This document shows positions 46,482 through 56,104 of a DNA stretch of 64,000 bases, in pieces. Made by a program: the position numbers and the translations under genes. The stretch is from Pseudochelatococcus sp050946405. GTDB lineage: Bacteria > Pseudomonadota > Alphaproteobacteria > Rhizobiales > Beijerinckiaceae. The notes beneath the pieces were generated by a model, which saw nothing but the letters and a program-made list of their open reading frames with translations, was not told the DNA's origin and did not search any database. Numbering within the stretch: the first letter of the stretch is position 1; every line of letters begins with the position of its first letter. Where the stretch lies: NCBI RefSeq assembly GCF_050946405.1, contig NZ_JBMNUS010000006.1:186001-250000 (forward strand). Direction: 5' to 3'.

Positions 46482-46530
46482 ACATGATCCCGAAAGCGGG
46501 TGCCGCTTTTCAAGAAAACCATGCGTTGGC
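46482..46530. repeat. REP-like palindromic element, degenerate
   Basis: The stretch with ATGATCCCGAAAGCGGG...CCGCTTTTC...CCATGCG resembles a palindromic repeat that I recall as widespread between genes of Hyphomicrobiales (ATGATCCCGAAAAGTGGG type). Only one copy is present in the window, so it cannot be proven here. Confidence 0.4.
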
Positions 46531-46664
46531 AAGCAGATGGGTCGTCCTGGCGACCGCTGCGAAAGCGCATCCCGCTTCATTCGGCAGTTGCGCATATTTC
46601 ACGGTCTTTCACAAGAGGCTCATCGGGCGGGAAGCGCCCCGGTTCCGCGCGCGGCGGCGGGAGA

Positions 46665-46970
46665 TCAGACGGTGTGGAGAAAATAGAGCACGATGCGCCC
46701 GCACATGATGCTCCAGATGACCGCCGTTACGCACACGAATATCAGCGAACTTCCGCTTATCTGCAACATGCGGAAACCACGGTAGGCGTTCCGCAACAGA
46801 ATGTACGGCGCGGAGAACACCAGCACCGGCATGCACAGGATCAGGGCGCCTCCCCGAGCGAACATGAGACCGAAGTTGGCGGGCCGACCGGTAAGATACT
46901 CGAAACAGCTGCAAATAAGACCGGCGAACGAAATTCCCAGAATGAAGGCGTGTATTGTCATATTTGACAT
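46665..46970 (-). CDS. Small conserved membrane protein of Hyphomicrobiales (DUF6949-like)
   Basis: This 101-residue protein has three or four hydrophobic segments (AFILGISFAGLICSCFEYL; GALILCMPVLVFSAPYILL; LIFVCVTAVIWSIMCG). The pattern of TGRPANFGLMF and NAYRGFR matches a family of short membrane proteins in this order that I would tentatively place with DUF6949. ATG 46970 follows GGGA at six bases; ATG 46961 and GTG 46982 are possible. The function is unknown to me. Confidence 0.65.
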   Translation of the reverse strand: MSNMTIHAFILGISFAGLICSCFEYLTGRPANFGLMFARGGALILCMPVLVFSAPYILLRNAYRGFRMLQISGSSLIFVCVTAVIWSIMCGRIVLYFLHTV

Positions 46971-47177
46971 GAGTTCCCACACCAGTTGAATGCGGGTCGA
47001 CTAATACCGAGAGTCGGAAAACAACGCTGATAGTCGGTAAATTAGCCAGTGCATCGAGGTTGCAGCGTGCCCAAAATGCGCTACACTCATAGGGTGTTTA
47101 GAGAACTGAAGGTTGCATTGTCTTTCCATCACCCTATGATGGCAAGTAGGCGGTCGGACCAATCACTCCTTTCGCTT

Positions 47178-47396
47178 TCAGGAAAAGGCGTCGAGATCCG
47201 TGTCGAGAATCGCCATCTGGAAGCTGTAGGATTTGTCGCCGTCCTCATCGTCGACGAACAGAACGCCGATGAACTCGTCGCCGAGATAGACTTCGGCGGA
47301 ATCATTTTTCCTTGGCCGACCGACGACACGAATGGCATGGTTGGCGAAGGTCTGCCGTAAATATTGTTCCACTTTACCGAGTTCTTTCTTGTCCAT
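47178..47396 (-). CDS. DUF3126 family protein
   Basis: This 72-residue protein begins MDKKELGKVEQYLRQTF and has the family core RVVGRPRKNDSAEVYLGDEFIGVLF, here marked by its first residues RVVGRPRKN, then a Phe-rich strand (YSFQMAILD). DUF3126 proteins are short, conserved in Hyphomicrobiales and often next to cysE, as here. Function is not known. ATG 47396 fixes the conserved start; the frame remains open to 47588. Confidence 0.85.
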   Translation of the reverse strand: MDKKELGKVEQYLRQTFANHAIRVVGRPRKNDSAEVYLGDEFIGVLFVDDEDGDKSYSFQMAILDTDLDAFS

Positions 47397-47770
47397 GATC
47401 GACTTGTCTCTTGTTGGGGTTGACATCAGGCCGATGCCTTGAAGGCGTTCAACCCTGCGATGCTCGTTTTCAGGTGTATTGCCGTGCAGCAAACCCGGTG
47501 CTTGATAGTGCGCGCCGCTCATCACCGCAACCCCGCCCGACTGACAATTCATGGGGGTTGCAGCGGAATTTCCGACTATGCCGGCCATTCGGCCGGCAGG
47601 ATCTTGCCCGGAAAAGATTGCTGTGGACTTGCGCTCATCCGCCTGCCCGGAGGGCCTTCTACCACGTCATGACTGTATCGAATCAGAAAACGGATATCGT
47701 TTTCAGGATAAATTTAACCCGGAAGCCCATAATTCGGACGAATTTCTGATTCGCACCCGGTGTTTTTACA
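47397..47770. other. Gene-free stretch between cysE and DUF3126
   Basis: These 374 bases hold no recognisable gene, RNA or terminator. A plus-strand open frame of 112 codons (47411-47749) has no family features and no ribosome binding site and is taken as chance. The composition is lower in GC than the flanks. Confidence 0.6.
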
Positions 47771-48610
47771 CTATTTATCGGCGAGGTCATTCAGGATCTG
47801 ATCCATGCTGCGGGCCGGCTCTGGGCAGCCGTCCGTCTGGACGATCTTCGCCGGAACGCCGGCGACGGTGGCGTTGGGCGGAACGGGGCGCAGCACGACG
47901 GAGCCGGCGGCGATTCGCGCGCCCGCGCCGATCTCGATATTGCCGAGTATTTTCGCGCCCGCGCCGATCAGCACGCCGCTGCGGACCTTCGGGTGCCGGT
48001 CGCCGCTTTCCTTGCCCGTGCCGCCGAGCGTGACTTCCTGCAAGATGGATACGTTGTCGTCGATCTCCGCCGTGGCGCCCACCACGAAGCCGGTGGCGTG
48101 ATCGAGGAATATCCCGCGCCCGAAGCGCGCGGCGGGGTTGATGTCGGTCTGGAAAACCTCGGACGAGCGGCTCTGGAGATGCAGGGCGAAATCCTTGCGG
48201 CCCTGCTTCCATAACCAATGCGCGAGGCGGTGGGTGACGAGAGCGTGAAAACCCTTGAAATAGAGCACCGGCTCGATGATCCGCGTGCAGACGGGATCGC
48301 GGTCGATCACCGCCAGCGCGTCGGCGCGGATGGTGGTGCCGAGTTCCGGCTCGTCGGCTATCGCGGCCAGAAGGCCCTGGGTGATCAGTTCGCCCGGCAG
48401 CGTGGGATGGTTGAGACGCTGCCCGATCTTGTGGGCGAGGGCAGCCTCGAAGGAAGCATGGTTGAGGATGGCGCCGGTCATGACGCCGCCCAGATACGGC
48501 TCATGCCGGATGACCGCCTCCGCCTCCCGCCGCAGCCGGAGCCATACGGGATCGGGAAGTTCGGGAGCGATACCGGGAAGGCTACCGGTCAAGATTTGCT
48601 CGGAGATCAT
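47771..48610 (-). CDS. cysE: Serine O-acetyltransferase
   Basis: CysE acetylates L-serine to start cysteine synthesis. The 279-residue protein has the helical N-terminal domain (DPVWLRLRREAEAVIRHEP) and a C-terminal beta-helix with the active-site segment GIFLDHATGFVVGATAEI (catalytic His ~167) and DRHPK with the second His. The usual VVGETA is VVGATA here. The C-terminal tail ends LNDLADK, not in the Ile that commonly anchors CysK, so complex formation is uncertain. Confidence 0.94.
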   Translation of the reverse strand: MISEQILTGSLPGIAPELPDPVWLRLRREAEAVIRHEPYLGGVMTGAILNHASFEAALAHKIGQRLNHPTLPGELITQGLLAAIADEPELGTTIRADALAVIDRDPVCTRIIEPVLYFKGFHALVTHRLAHWLWKQGRKDFALHLQSRSSEVFQTDINPAARFGRGIFLDHATGFVVGATAEIDDNVSILQEVTLGGTGKESGDRHPKVRSGVLIGAGAKILGNIEIGAGARIAAGSVVLRPVPPNATVAGVPAKIVQTDGCPEPARSMDQILNDLADK

Positions 48611-48890
48611 TGCGGGATTCCTGAAAGTCCAACAGCGGGCCAGATTCGCGGATGAGCATCGGCGACGTCATCGACAGCGACAGTTCCGGTCCGACCAGAG
48701 CATGGTTCTCATTTCCTCTCCCGAGGCACTTTCGTGCCGCATGCGCCGCCGGCGCGCAAACCCGGCCTTGTCCGGCATCATGGCTTCAGCCCGACACTTT
48801 GGAACATCTATTAGAGAAAAAACAGCCCGAACGCCACCGCGTTGCAGGCAAACGCCCCATGTTCGTGCGAAAGGAAGGGGCTGACCGCCT

Positions 48891-50051
48891 CTAGCCGGCC
48901 TGATAGCCGCCCAGCAGGAGCACGAGGCCCGCGACCGCGACGATGGCGCCGGCCAGCACTTCCAGCACCGCGACCGCCCGCGCGCCGCCGCGGCCGCCGC
49001 CGCCCGCGAGCCGCACCGCCAGGCGCTTGCCGTAGACCGCAAGACACGCCAGCGCGCCGACGGTGATGAACGTGCCCAGCGCCATGGCGAGGGTCGCGGC
49101 GACGCCCGCCGCGAACTCCCGTTGCGACAGGGCGAAGACCAGAATGATGATCGCGCCCGTGCAAGGGCGCAAGCCGGCGGAGAACGTCACCGCCGCCATC
49201 TCGCGGAACGTCCCGAGCCGCCCCACTTCCTCGGGCGTCGGCAGATGCGCGTGGTCGCGGCAGGCGAAGACGCCGCATGAAGGGTCGGCGCAGCGCGCCG
49301 CGTCCTGCGCGGCAGGGGCGACGGCTTCCTCCGCCCGGAAGCGGCCGGAAGCCGCGGCCTGCGCCGGCCGGAAAGACAGGCCGCCGAAAGGATCGGCCGC
49401 CGGCGGCGGCTGGAAGACCGTTATCAGCCGCGCCGCCTTGCGCCACAGGACGGCGAGCCCGACGAGCGCCACCAGCGCGAAGCTTCCCAGCTCGATCGCG
49501 CGCGCGGAAGCGTTGATGGCGCTCGTGGACGCATCGAGCGCGACGGCGAGCACGCCGACGATGACGATGGCGGACAACGCCTGCAACAGCGATGACGCCA
49601 GCGCGATCATCAGTCCGCGCCCGAGGGACCGCCGCCCGTCGGCGACGAGATAGCCCGAGATCACGGCCTTGCCGTGCCCCGGCCCGGCCGCGTGAAAGAC
49701 GCCGTAGGCGAAACCCAGCGCGATCAGCGTCCACAACGCGGAAATGCCGCCCGCCGCGTCGGGCGAGGGAGCGGCGAAAGCCTGCAAGGCACCCACCATC
49801 CGGGTGTAGAAGACCGATTGCACGGCGACGATCGTACCGCCGATGCCGGTGGGAGCGGGCGCGGTTTCCCGCAGGCCGGCGGAGAAGGGATGGCGCTGCG
49901 GCGTGCTTTCCGGCGGCGTGAACCATGCCCCGGAGATCAGGGCGTAGAGGCCCGCGACCAGAGCGAGCGCCGCGATGGCTACCGCGGCGCGGCGCGCGAG
50001 CGCGAACAGCCTGGCACGGGCGCTGCGGGCCGCAAGGATCGTATCGCTCAC
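48891..50051 (-). CDS. NicO/RcnA-type nickel or cobalt transporter
   Basis: This 386-residue inner-membrane protein has six or more helices and the NicO motifs: GFAYGVFHAAGPGHGKAV with the His pair, a Cys/His metal-binding loop (CADPSCGVFACRDHAHLP), and TFSAGLRPCTGAIIILVFAL. The family exports or imports Ni/Co; an associated DUF1007 gene is common. GTG 50051 follows GGAGG at five bases. The direction of transport is not deducible. Confidence 0.88.
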   Translation of the reverse strand: MSDTILAARSARARLFALARRAAVAIAALALVAGLYALISGAWFTPPESTPQRHPFSAGLRETAPAPTGIGGTIVAVQSVFYTRMVGALQAFAAPSPDAAGGISALWTLIALGFAYGVFHAAGPGHGKAVISGYLVADGRRSLGRGLMIALASSLLQALSAIVIVGVLAVALDASTSAINASARAIELGSFALVALVGLAVLWRKAARLITVFQPPPAADPFGGLSFRPAQAAASGRFRAEEAVAPAAQDAARCADPSCGVFACRDHAHLPTPEEVGRLGTFREMAAVTFSAGLRPCTGAIIILVFALSQREFAAGVAATLAMALGTFITVGALACLAVYGKRLAVRLAGGGGRGGARAVAVLEVLAGAIVAVAGLVLLLGGYQAG

Positions 50052-50154
50052 CGAAACCTCCTGTCGGCCGCCTGTGTCCGGCGCCGGGAAGCATGCTTGC
50101 GGCGCGCCTGATTCGCGGAACGCGTCATTTCCGATCGCATCATTCCTGATTACA

Positions 50155-50865
50155 TCATGGGCAAGCGACGACCGCGCGCGTGGCGAAATCCTGCCCGAAG
50201 GACGAGGCGGCCGTCAAGGCGTTGAAAAAAGCTTCCGAAAGATCGTCCTGCGCGTTGAAATCCTGTTGCTTCGGCCGCGTGATCGTGATCGCGCAGTCGC
50301 CGGCGGTGCCCGCGGTCGTGGCGGCGTCGGCGCCGGGGGCGAAGACGAACGACACGAAATAGGTCGGGTCGTAGATCTCCAGCGCCAGCGCCCGCCCGGC
50401 CGCGACCGCCGGTTCGACGGGAAGCGTGAAGTGCAGCACGAGCGATCCGTCGACAAGTTCGAGGGAGGGATCGCTCGCGCGGGTGAAGGCGATGGACTTG
50501 CCGTTCGCTTTCACCTTGGTGAAGAAGTCGAATTCGTACAATCCCTCGATGTTGGAGCGCGCGAGATCCGCCATTTCCGCCGCGTCGGGCTTGCCGTCGC
50601 CGTCGGCGTCGAGCCCTTGCGTGGCGTATTGCGAATAGGCGGGATCGAACGTCCAGCTATGGCGCACGGCCGTCAGCTTGTCCTGCGCGAATACGAGCTG
50701 CGTCCGCGCCGTGACCCATACGTGCGGATGCGCCGCGGCTTCCGGCGGGGCCATCGCGGCGGCGACCGCCCACACGGCGAATGCCCGGGCGGCGAAAGCG
50801 CGGACCGCGGCGATCCGCGCAATAGTGGTGAAGGTCGGCCGCCGTTGTGTCCCGTTCCCGATCAT
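50155..50865 (-). CDS. DUF1007 family periplasmic protein
   Basis: This ~236-residue exported protein has a long signal peptide ending before AAAHPHVWV, the hallmark N-terminus of mature DUF1007 (AHPHVW). It also has GLDADGDGKPDAAE, an EF-hand-like Asp pattern. It is 103 bases upstream of the NicO gene on the same strand, a usual pair, so it likely binds metal for it. ATG 50865 was chosen; ATG 50904 is an alternative. The signal peptide DNA shows a degenerate 15-bp periodicity around 50775-50805. Confidence 0.85.
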   Translation of the reverse strand: MIGNGTQRRPTFTTIARIAAVRAFAARAFAVWAVAAAMAPPEAAAHPHVWVTARTQLVFAQDKLTAVRHSWTFDPAYSQYATQGLDADGDGKPDAAEMADLARSNIEGLYEFDFFTKVKANGKSIAFTRASDPSLELVDGSLVLHFTLPVEPAVAAGRALALEIYDPTYFVSFVFAPGADAATTAGTAGDCAITITRPKQQDFNAQDDLSEAFFNALTAASSFGQDFATRAVVACP

Positions 50866-51148
50866 CGATGCCTGTCGTTCTCTATGGCGACGGGGAGCGC
50901 ACATCGCCTGCCGTTTCCGCCGCGCCTTTCACGCTGCCGTCCGTATGCGGCACCCGTATGGCGAAGCGCGGTCGCCGGTCAATCCCGCCGAATGTCGCCG
51001 CCGGCCCTAATTGGGGAGGAGAACCCGAAAAGTCGCCCCGAACAGCGTGGCGGCGCTGGATTTTTGCCGGACATCGGTTCTATAAATTCTGATGGAATTG
51101 CATGTGCGGCGGCCGGCGTGCGGCCGGCGCGCGGCTGGAGACGATACG

Positions 51149-52234
51149 ATGCATGACAGATTGCTGCCTTCGATTTCCCTGCGCGCGCCGGCGGGCCGTG
51201 TTCGTCGCGCCGTCCTCGCGGCGCTGTCAGCGGTTGCGCTGGCCGTTTCGCTGCCGGGCACGGTCCTTGCGGCGGAACTCGAGGCCATCGCCATTCTCGC
51301 GCCGGAGGCGGCGACGGATTTCGGCTGGAATCAGCAGGGTGTCGCGGCGGCGAGGGCGGCCGGGGCCGCGGCGGGCGTCAAGGTGCTGGTTGCCGAAAAC
51401 CTCGGTTATGGCGACGTGCGCCCGGTTCTGCGGGAACTGGCGGAAGACGGCGCCGGCCTGCTGATCGCGCATGCGAGCGGCTACAACACGGCGGCGCCGG
51501 AAGTCGGCGCGGAGCTGTCCGTGCCGGTGGCGATCACCGACCGGCCCGACGCCCGCGCGCCCGGCAAGGTCGCCGATTACACGGCGAGCGGCCATGAGGG
51601 CGCCTATCTCGCCGGGCGGCTCGCGGCGAAGCTCACGCGCACCGGCATCCTCGGCATCGTGACGTCCGGCGAGCCGCCGGGATGGAACAGCCAGTCGGCC
51701 GCCTTCATCGAGGGCGCGCGGGCGGAAAAGCCCGATGTCGTCATCCGCTATTCGGTCATCGGCCCGGCCGCCTACAGCGACGCCGCCGGCGCGCGCCGCG
51801 TGACGGAAACGGTGATCGCCGCGGGCGCGGACATCATTCTGGGGCAGGGCAACGGGTCGAGCTTCGGCATGCTCGCCGCCGTCGAGGCGGGCAGGGCGGT
51901 CGACGGCGGCAAGGTCTTCTTCATAGACGTGATCGGCGACAAGTCGAGCATCGACAAGGGCCATCTTCTCTCCTCGGTGATCTGGAACCTGGAGCCCGTG
52001 TTCGCGACGATGATCGCGGACGTGAAAGCCGGGCGCTTCGGCGAGCGCAATTACGGCATCAGTCTCGCCGACGGCTCGGTGTCGCTGCTGAAGACGCCGC
52101 ATGTTCCCGATGCGGTCTGGCAGGAGGTCGAGGCCATCCGCCGGGAAATCGTTGATGGTGCGATCGTCGTGAAGCCCGTTTTCGACGCCGCGTCCGTTCA
52201 TGCGCTGGTGAACGCCGCCGGCAAGCGGCCCTGA
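51149..52234 (+). CDS. BMP-family periplasmic nucleoside-type binding protein
   Basis: This 361-residue solute-binding protein has a signal peptide (VLAALSAVALAVSLPGTVLA) and the basic membrane protein (BMP) fold: EATDFGWNQQGVAAA, a HASGY segment, ASGHEGAYLAGRLAAKL, and IILGQGNGSSFGMLAAVE. BMP proteins bind nucleosides, purines or riboflavin; which one is unknown. ATG 51149 follows GGAG at eight bases. The three genes after it complete the transporter. Confidence 0.9.
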   Translation: MHDRLLPSISLRAPAGRVRRAVLAALSAVALAVSLPGTVLAAELEAIAILAPEAATDFGWNQQGVAAARAAGAAAGVKVLVAENLGYGDVRPVLRELAEDGAGLLIAHASGYNTAAPEVGAELSVPVAITDRPDARAPGKVADYTASGHEGAYLAGRLAAKLTRTGILGIVTSGEPPGWNSQSAAFIEGARAEKPDVVIRYSVIGPAAYSDAAGARRVTETVIAAGADIILGQGNGSSFGMLAAVEAGRAVDGGKVFFIDVIGDKSSIDKGHLLSSVIWNLEPVFATMIADVKAGRFGERNYGISLADGSVSLLKTPHVPDAVWQEVEAIRREIVDGAIVVKPVFDAASVHALVNAAGKRP

Positions 52235-52240
52235 CGCGGC

Positions 52241-53803
52241 ATGAACGCACCGTGTCCGGCCGTCGCGCTCGCCGGCATCGGGAAATCCTATCCCGGCGTA
52301 TGCGCGCTCGCGGGCGTCGATCTCGCGCTGTGGCCGGGCGAGGTGCATGTGCTGCTGGGCGAGAACGGCGCGGGCAAATCCACGCTCGCCGCCATTCTTT
52401 CCGGCATGCGGCAGCCGGATGCGGGTGAAATCCGCATCGACGGCGTGCCGCGCCGCATCGGCTCGCCGCGCGAGGCGCTGCGGCGCGGCATCGGCACCGT
52501 CTTCCAGCACGCGCAGCTCGTGCCGACCCTCAGCCTCGTCGAGAATGCGGCGCTCGGCGGGCCGTGGTGGCGCCCGGTCGACCGGCGCGGCCTCGCCGCG
52601 CGCCTGCAAGCCGCCGCGCGGCTCGTGGACCCGCATTTCGCGCTCGATACCGGCCGGTTGGCCGGATCGCTGACGCCGGGCGAGCGCCAGCGCGTGGAAA
52701 TCGCGCGGGCGCTGATGCGCGGCAGCCGGGTGCTGATGCTGGACGAGCCGACGGCGATGCTCTCGCCGCAGGAGGTGGCGAAGCTGGGCGAACTGATGCG
52801 CCGGCTGGCGGCACAGGGCCTCGCCGTCGGCTTCGTCACCCACAAGCTCGACGAGGCGCGCGATTTCGGCGACCGCATCACCATTCTGCGCCGGGGCCGC
52901 AAGGTGGCGGAGATCGCGCCGCTGCCGGCCGGCGACTGGCGTCGGGAGACGGCGCGCGACAGGCTCGTGCGGCTGATGTTCGACGCCGACGAGGCGGGGG
53001 CGCCCGAAGACGCGCCGGCGCCCGGTTCATCGCTGTCGTCCGTGCCGGTGTTGCGGGTGGAGGGGCTTGCCGCCGACGATCCCGTGATGCCGCTCGCCGG
53101 CATCGATCTGGCTCTGGCGGCGGGGGAAATTCTCGGCATCGCCGGCATCGAGGGCAACGGCCAGCGCCAGCTTGCCGAGGCGCTGGCCGGCCAGCGGCCG
53201 GCGACCGCCGGCACCGTGACGCTCGACGGCGCGCCGCTCGGACGCCTCAACGCCGGCGGGCGTTACCGGCGCGGATTGCGCCATGTCAGCGACGACCGGC
53301 TGGGCGAGGGAAGCGTCGGCGCGCTGTCGGTGGCGCTCAACCTGCTGCTGAAGCGCATCGGCGATGCGCCGTTCTGGCGCGGCGGCGTGGCGCGCCCCGC
53401 CGCCATCGCGGCGCATGCGCGCGCGGCCATCGCCGCCTTCGACATCCGAACCCCCGGCCCGCATGCGCCGGTCGGCACGCTTTCGGGCGGCAATGTCCAG
53501 AAGGTCGTGCTGGCGCGCGAACTGGCGGGCGGCGCGCGCGCCATCGTCTTCGCCAATCCGACCCACGGTCTCGACCTGCGCGCCACGGCGGCGACGCGCC
53601 GCCGTATCCGCGAGGCGGCGGCGGCGGGGCTTGCCGTGCTGCTGATCTCGACCGACCTCGACGAATTGCTGGAACTGGCGCACGCGATCGCCGTGATGCG
53701 CGGCGGGCGGATCGTGGCGCGGCTCGCCAACGGCGAGGGCGCGCGCGAGCGGGTGGGCGCGCTCCTCAGCGACAGGGGCGGCGGAACGGAGCGCGCGGCA
53801 TGA
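52241..53803 (+). CDS. BMP-type ABC transporter double ATPase
   Basis: This 520-residue protein has two fused ATPase domains. Domain 1 has Walker A GENGAGKST (~40), the signature LTPGERQRVEIARAL, and Walker B LMLDEPTAML. Domain 2 has the degenerate Walker A GIEGNGQRQL and LSGGNVQKVVLAREL, as usual for sugar/nucleoside RbsA-like ATPases. It starts six bases after the BMP stop, and its stop overlaps the next start as ATGA. Confidence 0.92.
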   Translation: MNAPCPAVALAGIGKSYPGVCALAGVDLALWPGEVHVLLGENGAGKSTLAAILSGMRQPDAGEIRIDGVPRRIGSPREALRRGIGTVFQHAQLVPTLSLVENAALGGPWWRPVDRRGLAARLQAAARLVDPHFALDTGRLAGSLTPGERQRVEIARALMRGSRVLMLDEPTAMLSPQEVAKLGELMRRLAAQGLAVGFVTHKLDEARDFGDRITILRRGRKVAEIAPLPAGDWRRETARDRLVRLMFDADEAGAPEDAPAPGSSLSSVPVLRVEGLAADDPVMPLAGIDLALAAGEILGIAGIEGNGQRQLAEALAGQRPATAGTVTLDGAPLGRLNAGGRYRRGLRHVSDDRLGEGSVGALSVALNLLLKRIGDAPFWRGGVARPAAIAAHARAAIAAFDIRTPGPHAPVGTLSGGNVQKVVLARELAGGARAIVFANPTHGLDLRATAATRRRIREAAAAGLAVLLISTDLDELLELAHAIAVMRGGRIVARLANGEGARERVGALLSDRGGGTERAA

Positions 53804-54879
53804 GGCGCTTCGTGCTTGTGGTGGCGGGGCCGCTCGCGCTCGCCTTCGTGCTGACGGCGCTGCTGCTCTATCTGCTCGGCGTCGATCCGCCCGGCTATTT
53901 CGCGCAGGTGCTGCGGCGCGGGCTGCTCTCGCCCTCCGGCTTGCAGGCGTCGGTCACGCGCATGGCGCCGCTGCTGCTGGTGGCGGCGAGCCTCATCGTG
54001 GCTTTCCGGGCCGGCGTCTGGAATCTCGGCGGCGACGGCCAGTTTCTGCTCGCCGCCGTCTGCGTGGCGGCGGCCGCGCCGTCGCTTGCCGCCGCGCTGC
54101 CGCTCTGGCTCGCCTGGCTCGCCAGCTTCCTGCTGGCCGCCGCCGTGGGCGCGGCATGGGCGGTGCTGCCGGCGCTGCTGCGGGCCTTTCGCGGCGTCAA
54201 CGAGATCATCTCGACGCTGATGATGAGCCTTCTCGGCGCATCCCTCGTCAACCTGCTGATCAAGCTCGCCTTTCGCGATCCGACCACGACCGTGCCGCAG
54301 ACGGTGACGCTGCCGGTCGCCGATCGCTTGCCGCGCCTGATGGACACCACCGTTTCCGGCGGCGTGATCATCGGTGTCGTGGCGGTGCTCGCCGTCCACT
54401 GGCTGATGGCGGCGACGGCTTTCGGGCTGCGGCTGCGGGTGGTGGGCGCCAATCCGCGGGCGGCCGCCCACGCGGGGCTCGACGTGCCGCTGCTGACGCT
54501 GGCGGCCTTTGGGCTGTCGGCGGCGCTGGCGGGGCTCGCGGGGGCGGTGGAGGTGCTGGGCGTCGCCGGCAACGTGCGGGCGGACTGGAACCCGGCCTAC
54601 GGCCTTGCCGTGGTGCCGCTGGTGTTTCTGGCGCGCTTCAACGGCTTCGCGACCATTCTGTTTGTGTTTCTGTTCTCGGTGCTGTCGATCGGCGGCGAGA
54701 GCGCCGCGCGCCGTTTCGGCGTGCCCAATTTCGTCACGCTGCTGATCGTCGCCATCCTGCTCGTCGCGCTGGCGCTGGGCGAGATGGTGGAACAGCGGGC
54801 GGCGAGGCATGCGGCGGCAAGACGGGCGGCGGCAAGACGGGCGGCGGCAAGACGGGGCGTCGGGGGGCTCGCGGCGTGA
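53800..54879 (+). CDS. BMP-type ABC transporter permease 1
   Basis: This 359-residue permease has about eight to ten helices and family patterns GVWNLGGDGQFLLAA, FRGVNEIISTLMMSLL and AHAGLDVPLLTLAAFGLSAALAG, here only named by their first residues. ATG 53800 overlaps the ATPase stop. The extreme C-terminus is a positively charged tail encoded by three perfect 15-bp repeats (ARRAA pentads, 54811-54855). Its stop overlaps the next GTG. Confidence 0.9.
   Translation: MRRFVLVVAGPLALAFVLTALLLYLLGVDPPGYFAQVLRRGLLSPSGLQASVTRMAPLLLVAASLIVAFRAGVWNLGGDGQFLLAAVCVAAAAPSLAAALPLWLAWLASFLLAAAVGAAWAVLPALLRAFRGVNEIISTLMMSLLGASLVNLLIKLAFRDPTTTVPQTVTLPVADRLPRLMDTTVSGGVIIGVVAVLAVHWLMAATAFGLRLRVVGANPRAAAHAGLDVPLLTLAAFGLSAALAGLAGAVEVLGVAGNVRADWNPAYGLAVVPLVFLARFNGFATILFVFLFSVLSIGGESAARRFGVPNFVTLLIVAILLVALALGEMVEQRAARHAAARRAAARRAAARRGVGGLAA
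54811..54855. repeat. 15-bp tandem repeat at the 3' end of permease 1
   Basis: Three perfect copies of GCGGCGGCAAGACGG (54811, 54826, 54841) encode Ala-Ala-Ala-Arg-Arg pentads in the last 25 residues of the permease, beyond its last helix. Confidence 0.96.
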
Positions 54880-55826
54880 GCGGCGGCCTGCTGACCGAAG
54901 CCTTTCTGACGGCGCTGCTCACCGGGGCGGTGACGGCCGGCGTGCCGCTGCTGCTGGCCGGGCTCGGCGAGCAGATGTCGCAGAAGGCGGGCGTGCTCAA
55001 CATCGGTCTCGAAGGCATGATGCTGGCGGGCGCCTACGCGGGCTTCATCGTCACGCTGCATATGGGCGCTTCCCCCTGGGGCGCGGCGGCGGGCCTCGGC
55101 GCCGCGCTCGGCGCGGGGCTGCTGGCCGGCGCCGTCATGGCCGGGCTCGCCGTGCGGCTCGGCCTCAACCAGATCGTCATCGGCATCGCGCTGCTGCTGG
55201 GGCTGGAGGGGCTGACGGCGATCCTGCATCATCTGAGTTTCGCGCAGTCCTATCCCCGCCTGCCGGCCGCCGCGTCGTGGGCGGCGCCGGGGCTGGCGCA
55301 TCTGCCGCTGATCGGCCCGGCCGTCTTCGACAGGCCGCCGATGGTGCATGTCGCGCTGCTGCTCGTGCCCCTCTGCGCGGCGCTCTATCGCTTGACGCAC
55401 GCGGGGCTTGCCCTGCGCGCGGCCGGCGACGGCCCGCGCGCGCTCGACGCTGCAGGCGGGAACGTGCGGCGCGTGCGCACGGTCGCCGTGCTGGCGGCGG
55501 GCGCGCTGGCCGGGCTCGGCGGCGGGTTCATGGCCATCGTCGGCGCGGGCGTCTTCGTGCCGTTCATGACGAACGGCGCGGGTTTCATCGCCATCGTGCT
55601 GGCGATGCTCGCGCGCGGCCGGCCCCTGCTGGTGCTGGCGGGGGCGCTGCTGTTCGGCGGTTGCCTCTCGGCGGCCACGGCCTTGCAGGTGGCGGGCGTC
55701 GATGCGCCGACCGATATCGTGCAGATGCTGCCCTTCGCCGCCGTGCTGCTGGTACTGGCGCTGTTCGGGCGCAGGGGCGCGCTGCCGGCGGCGCTCGGCG
55801 AAACCTGGGATCGCGAAAGAACGTGA
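54876..55826 (+). CDS. BMP-type ABC transporter permease 2
   Basis: This 316-residue permease has the second-subunit pattern: AGVPLLLAGLGEQMSQKAGVLNIGLEGMM, named here by its core GVLNIGLEGMML, then GLNQIVIGIALLLG and GGFMAIVGAGVF. It would pair with permease 1. GTG 54876 overlaps that stop (GTGA). It ends the four-gene operon; an AT-rich hairpin-like sequence (ACACA-TATATAT-TGTGT followed by T6) near 55960 may end transcription. Confidence 0.9.
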   Translation: MSGGLLTEAFLTALLTGAVTAGVPLLLAGLGEQMSQKAGVLNIGLEGMMLAGAYAGFIVTLHMGASPWGAAAGLGAALGAGLLAGAVMAGLAVRLGLNQIVIGIALLLGLEGLTAILHHLSFAQSYPRLPAAASWAAPGLAHLPLIGPAVFDRPPMVHVALLLVPLCAALYRLTHAGLALRAAGDGPRALDAAGGNVRRVRTVAVLAAGALAGLGGGFMAIVGAGVFVPFMTNGAGFIAIVLAMLARGRPLLVLAGALLFGGCLSAATALQVAGVDAPTDIVQMLPFAAVLLVLALFGRRGALPAALGETWDRERT

Positions 55827-56104
55827 GTCGGCAGCCTTCTCCGCGCCTCGCCCGGCCGCCCGCGGCTGCGCCTGCAACAGTCCGTCACCGTCGCCGGCTT
55901 TGCGCCGTATGGCCGCAATCCGCGCCTGAACCATGTAGAATATATCAAAAATGATGTCTGACACATATATATTGTGTTTTTTGGCTTGACAGCGACGTCG
56001 TTTTATTTCCTTGAGAATGCACAAACGATGCGCATGATGTGCCCTTATTGTCGCCAAATGCACATTTCACCATCAGATGCATTAAATTTTCCGCAGGAGT
56101 CACG

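Noticed and set aside
50866..51148. Possible cobalamin or nickel riboswitch ahead of the DUF1007-NicO pair
   Set aside because: No B12 box (GCCACTG) or convincing conserved core was found on the minus strand.
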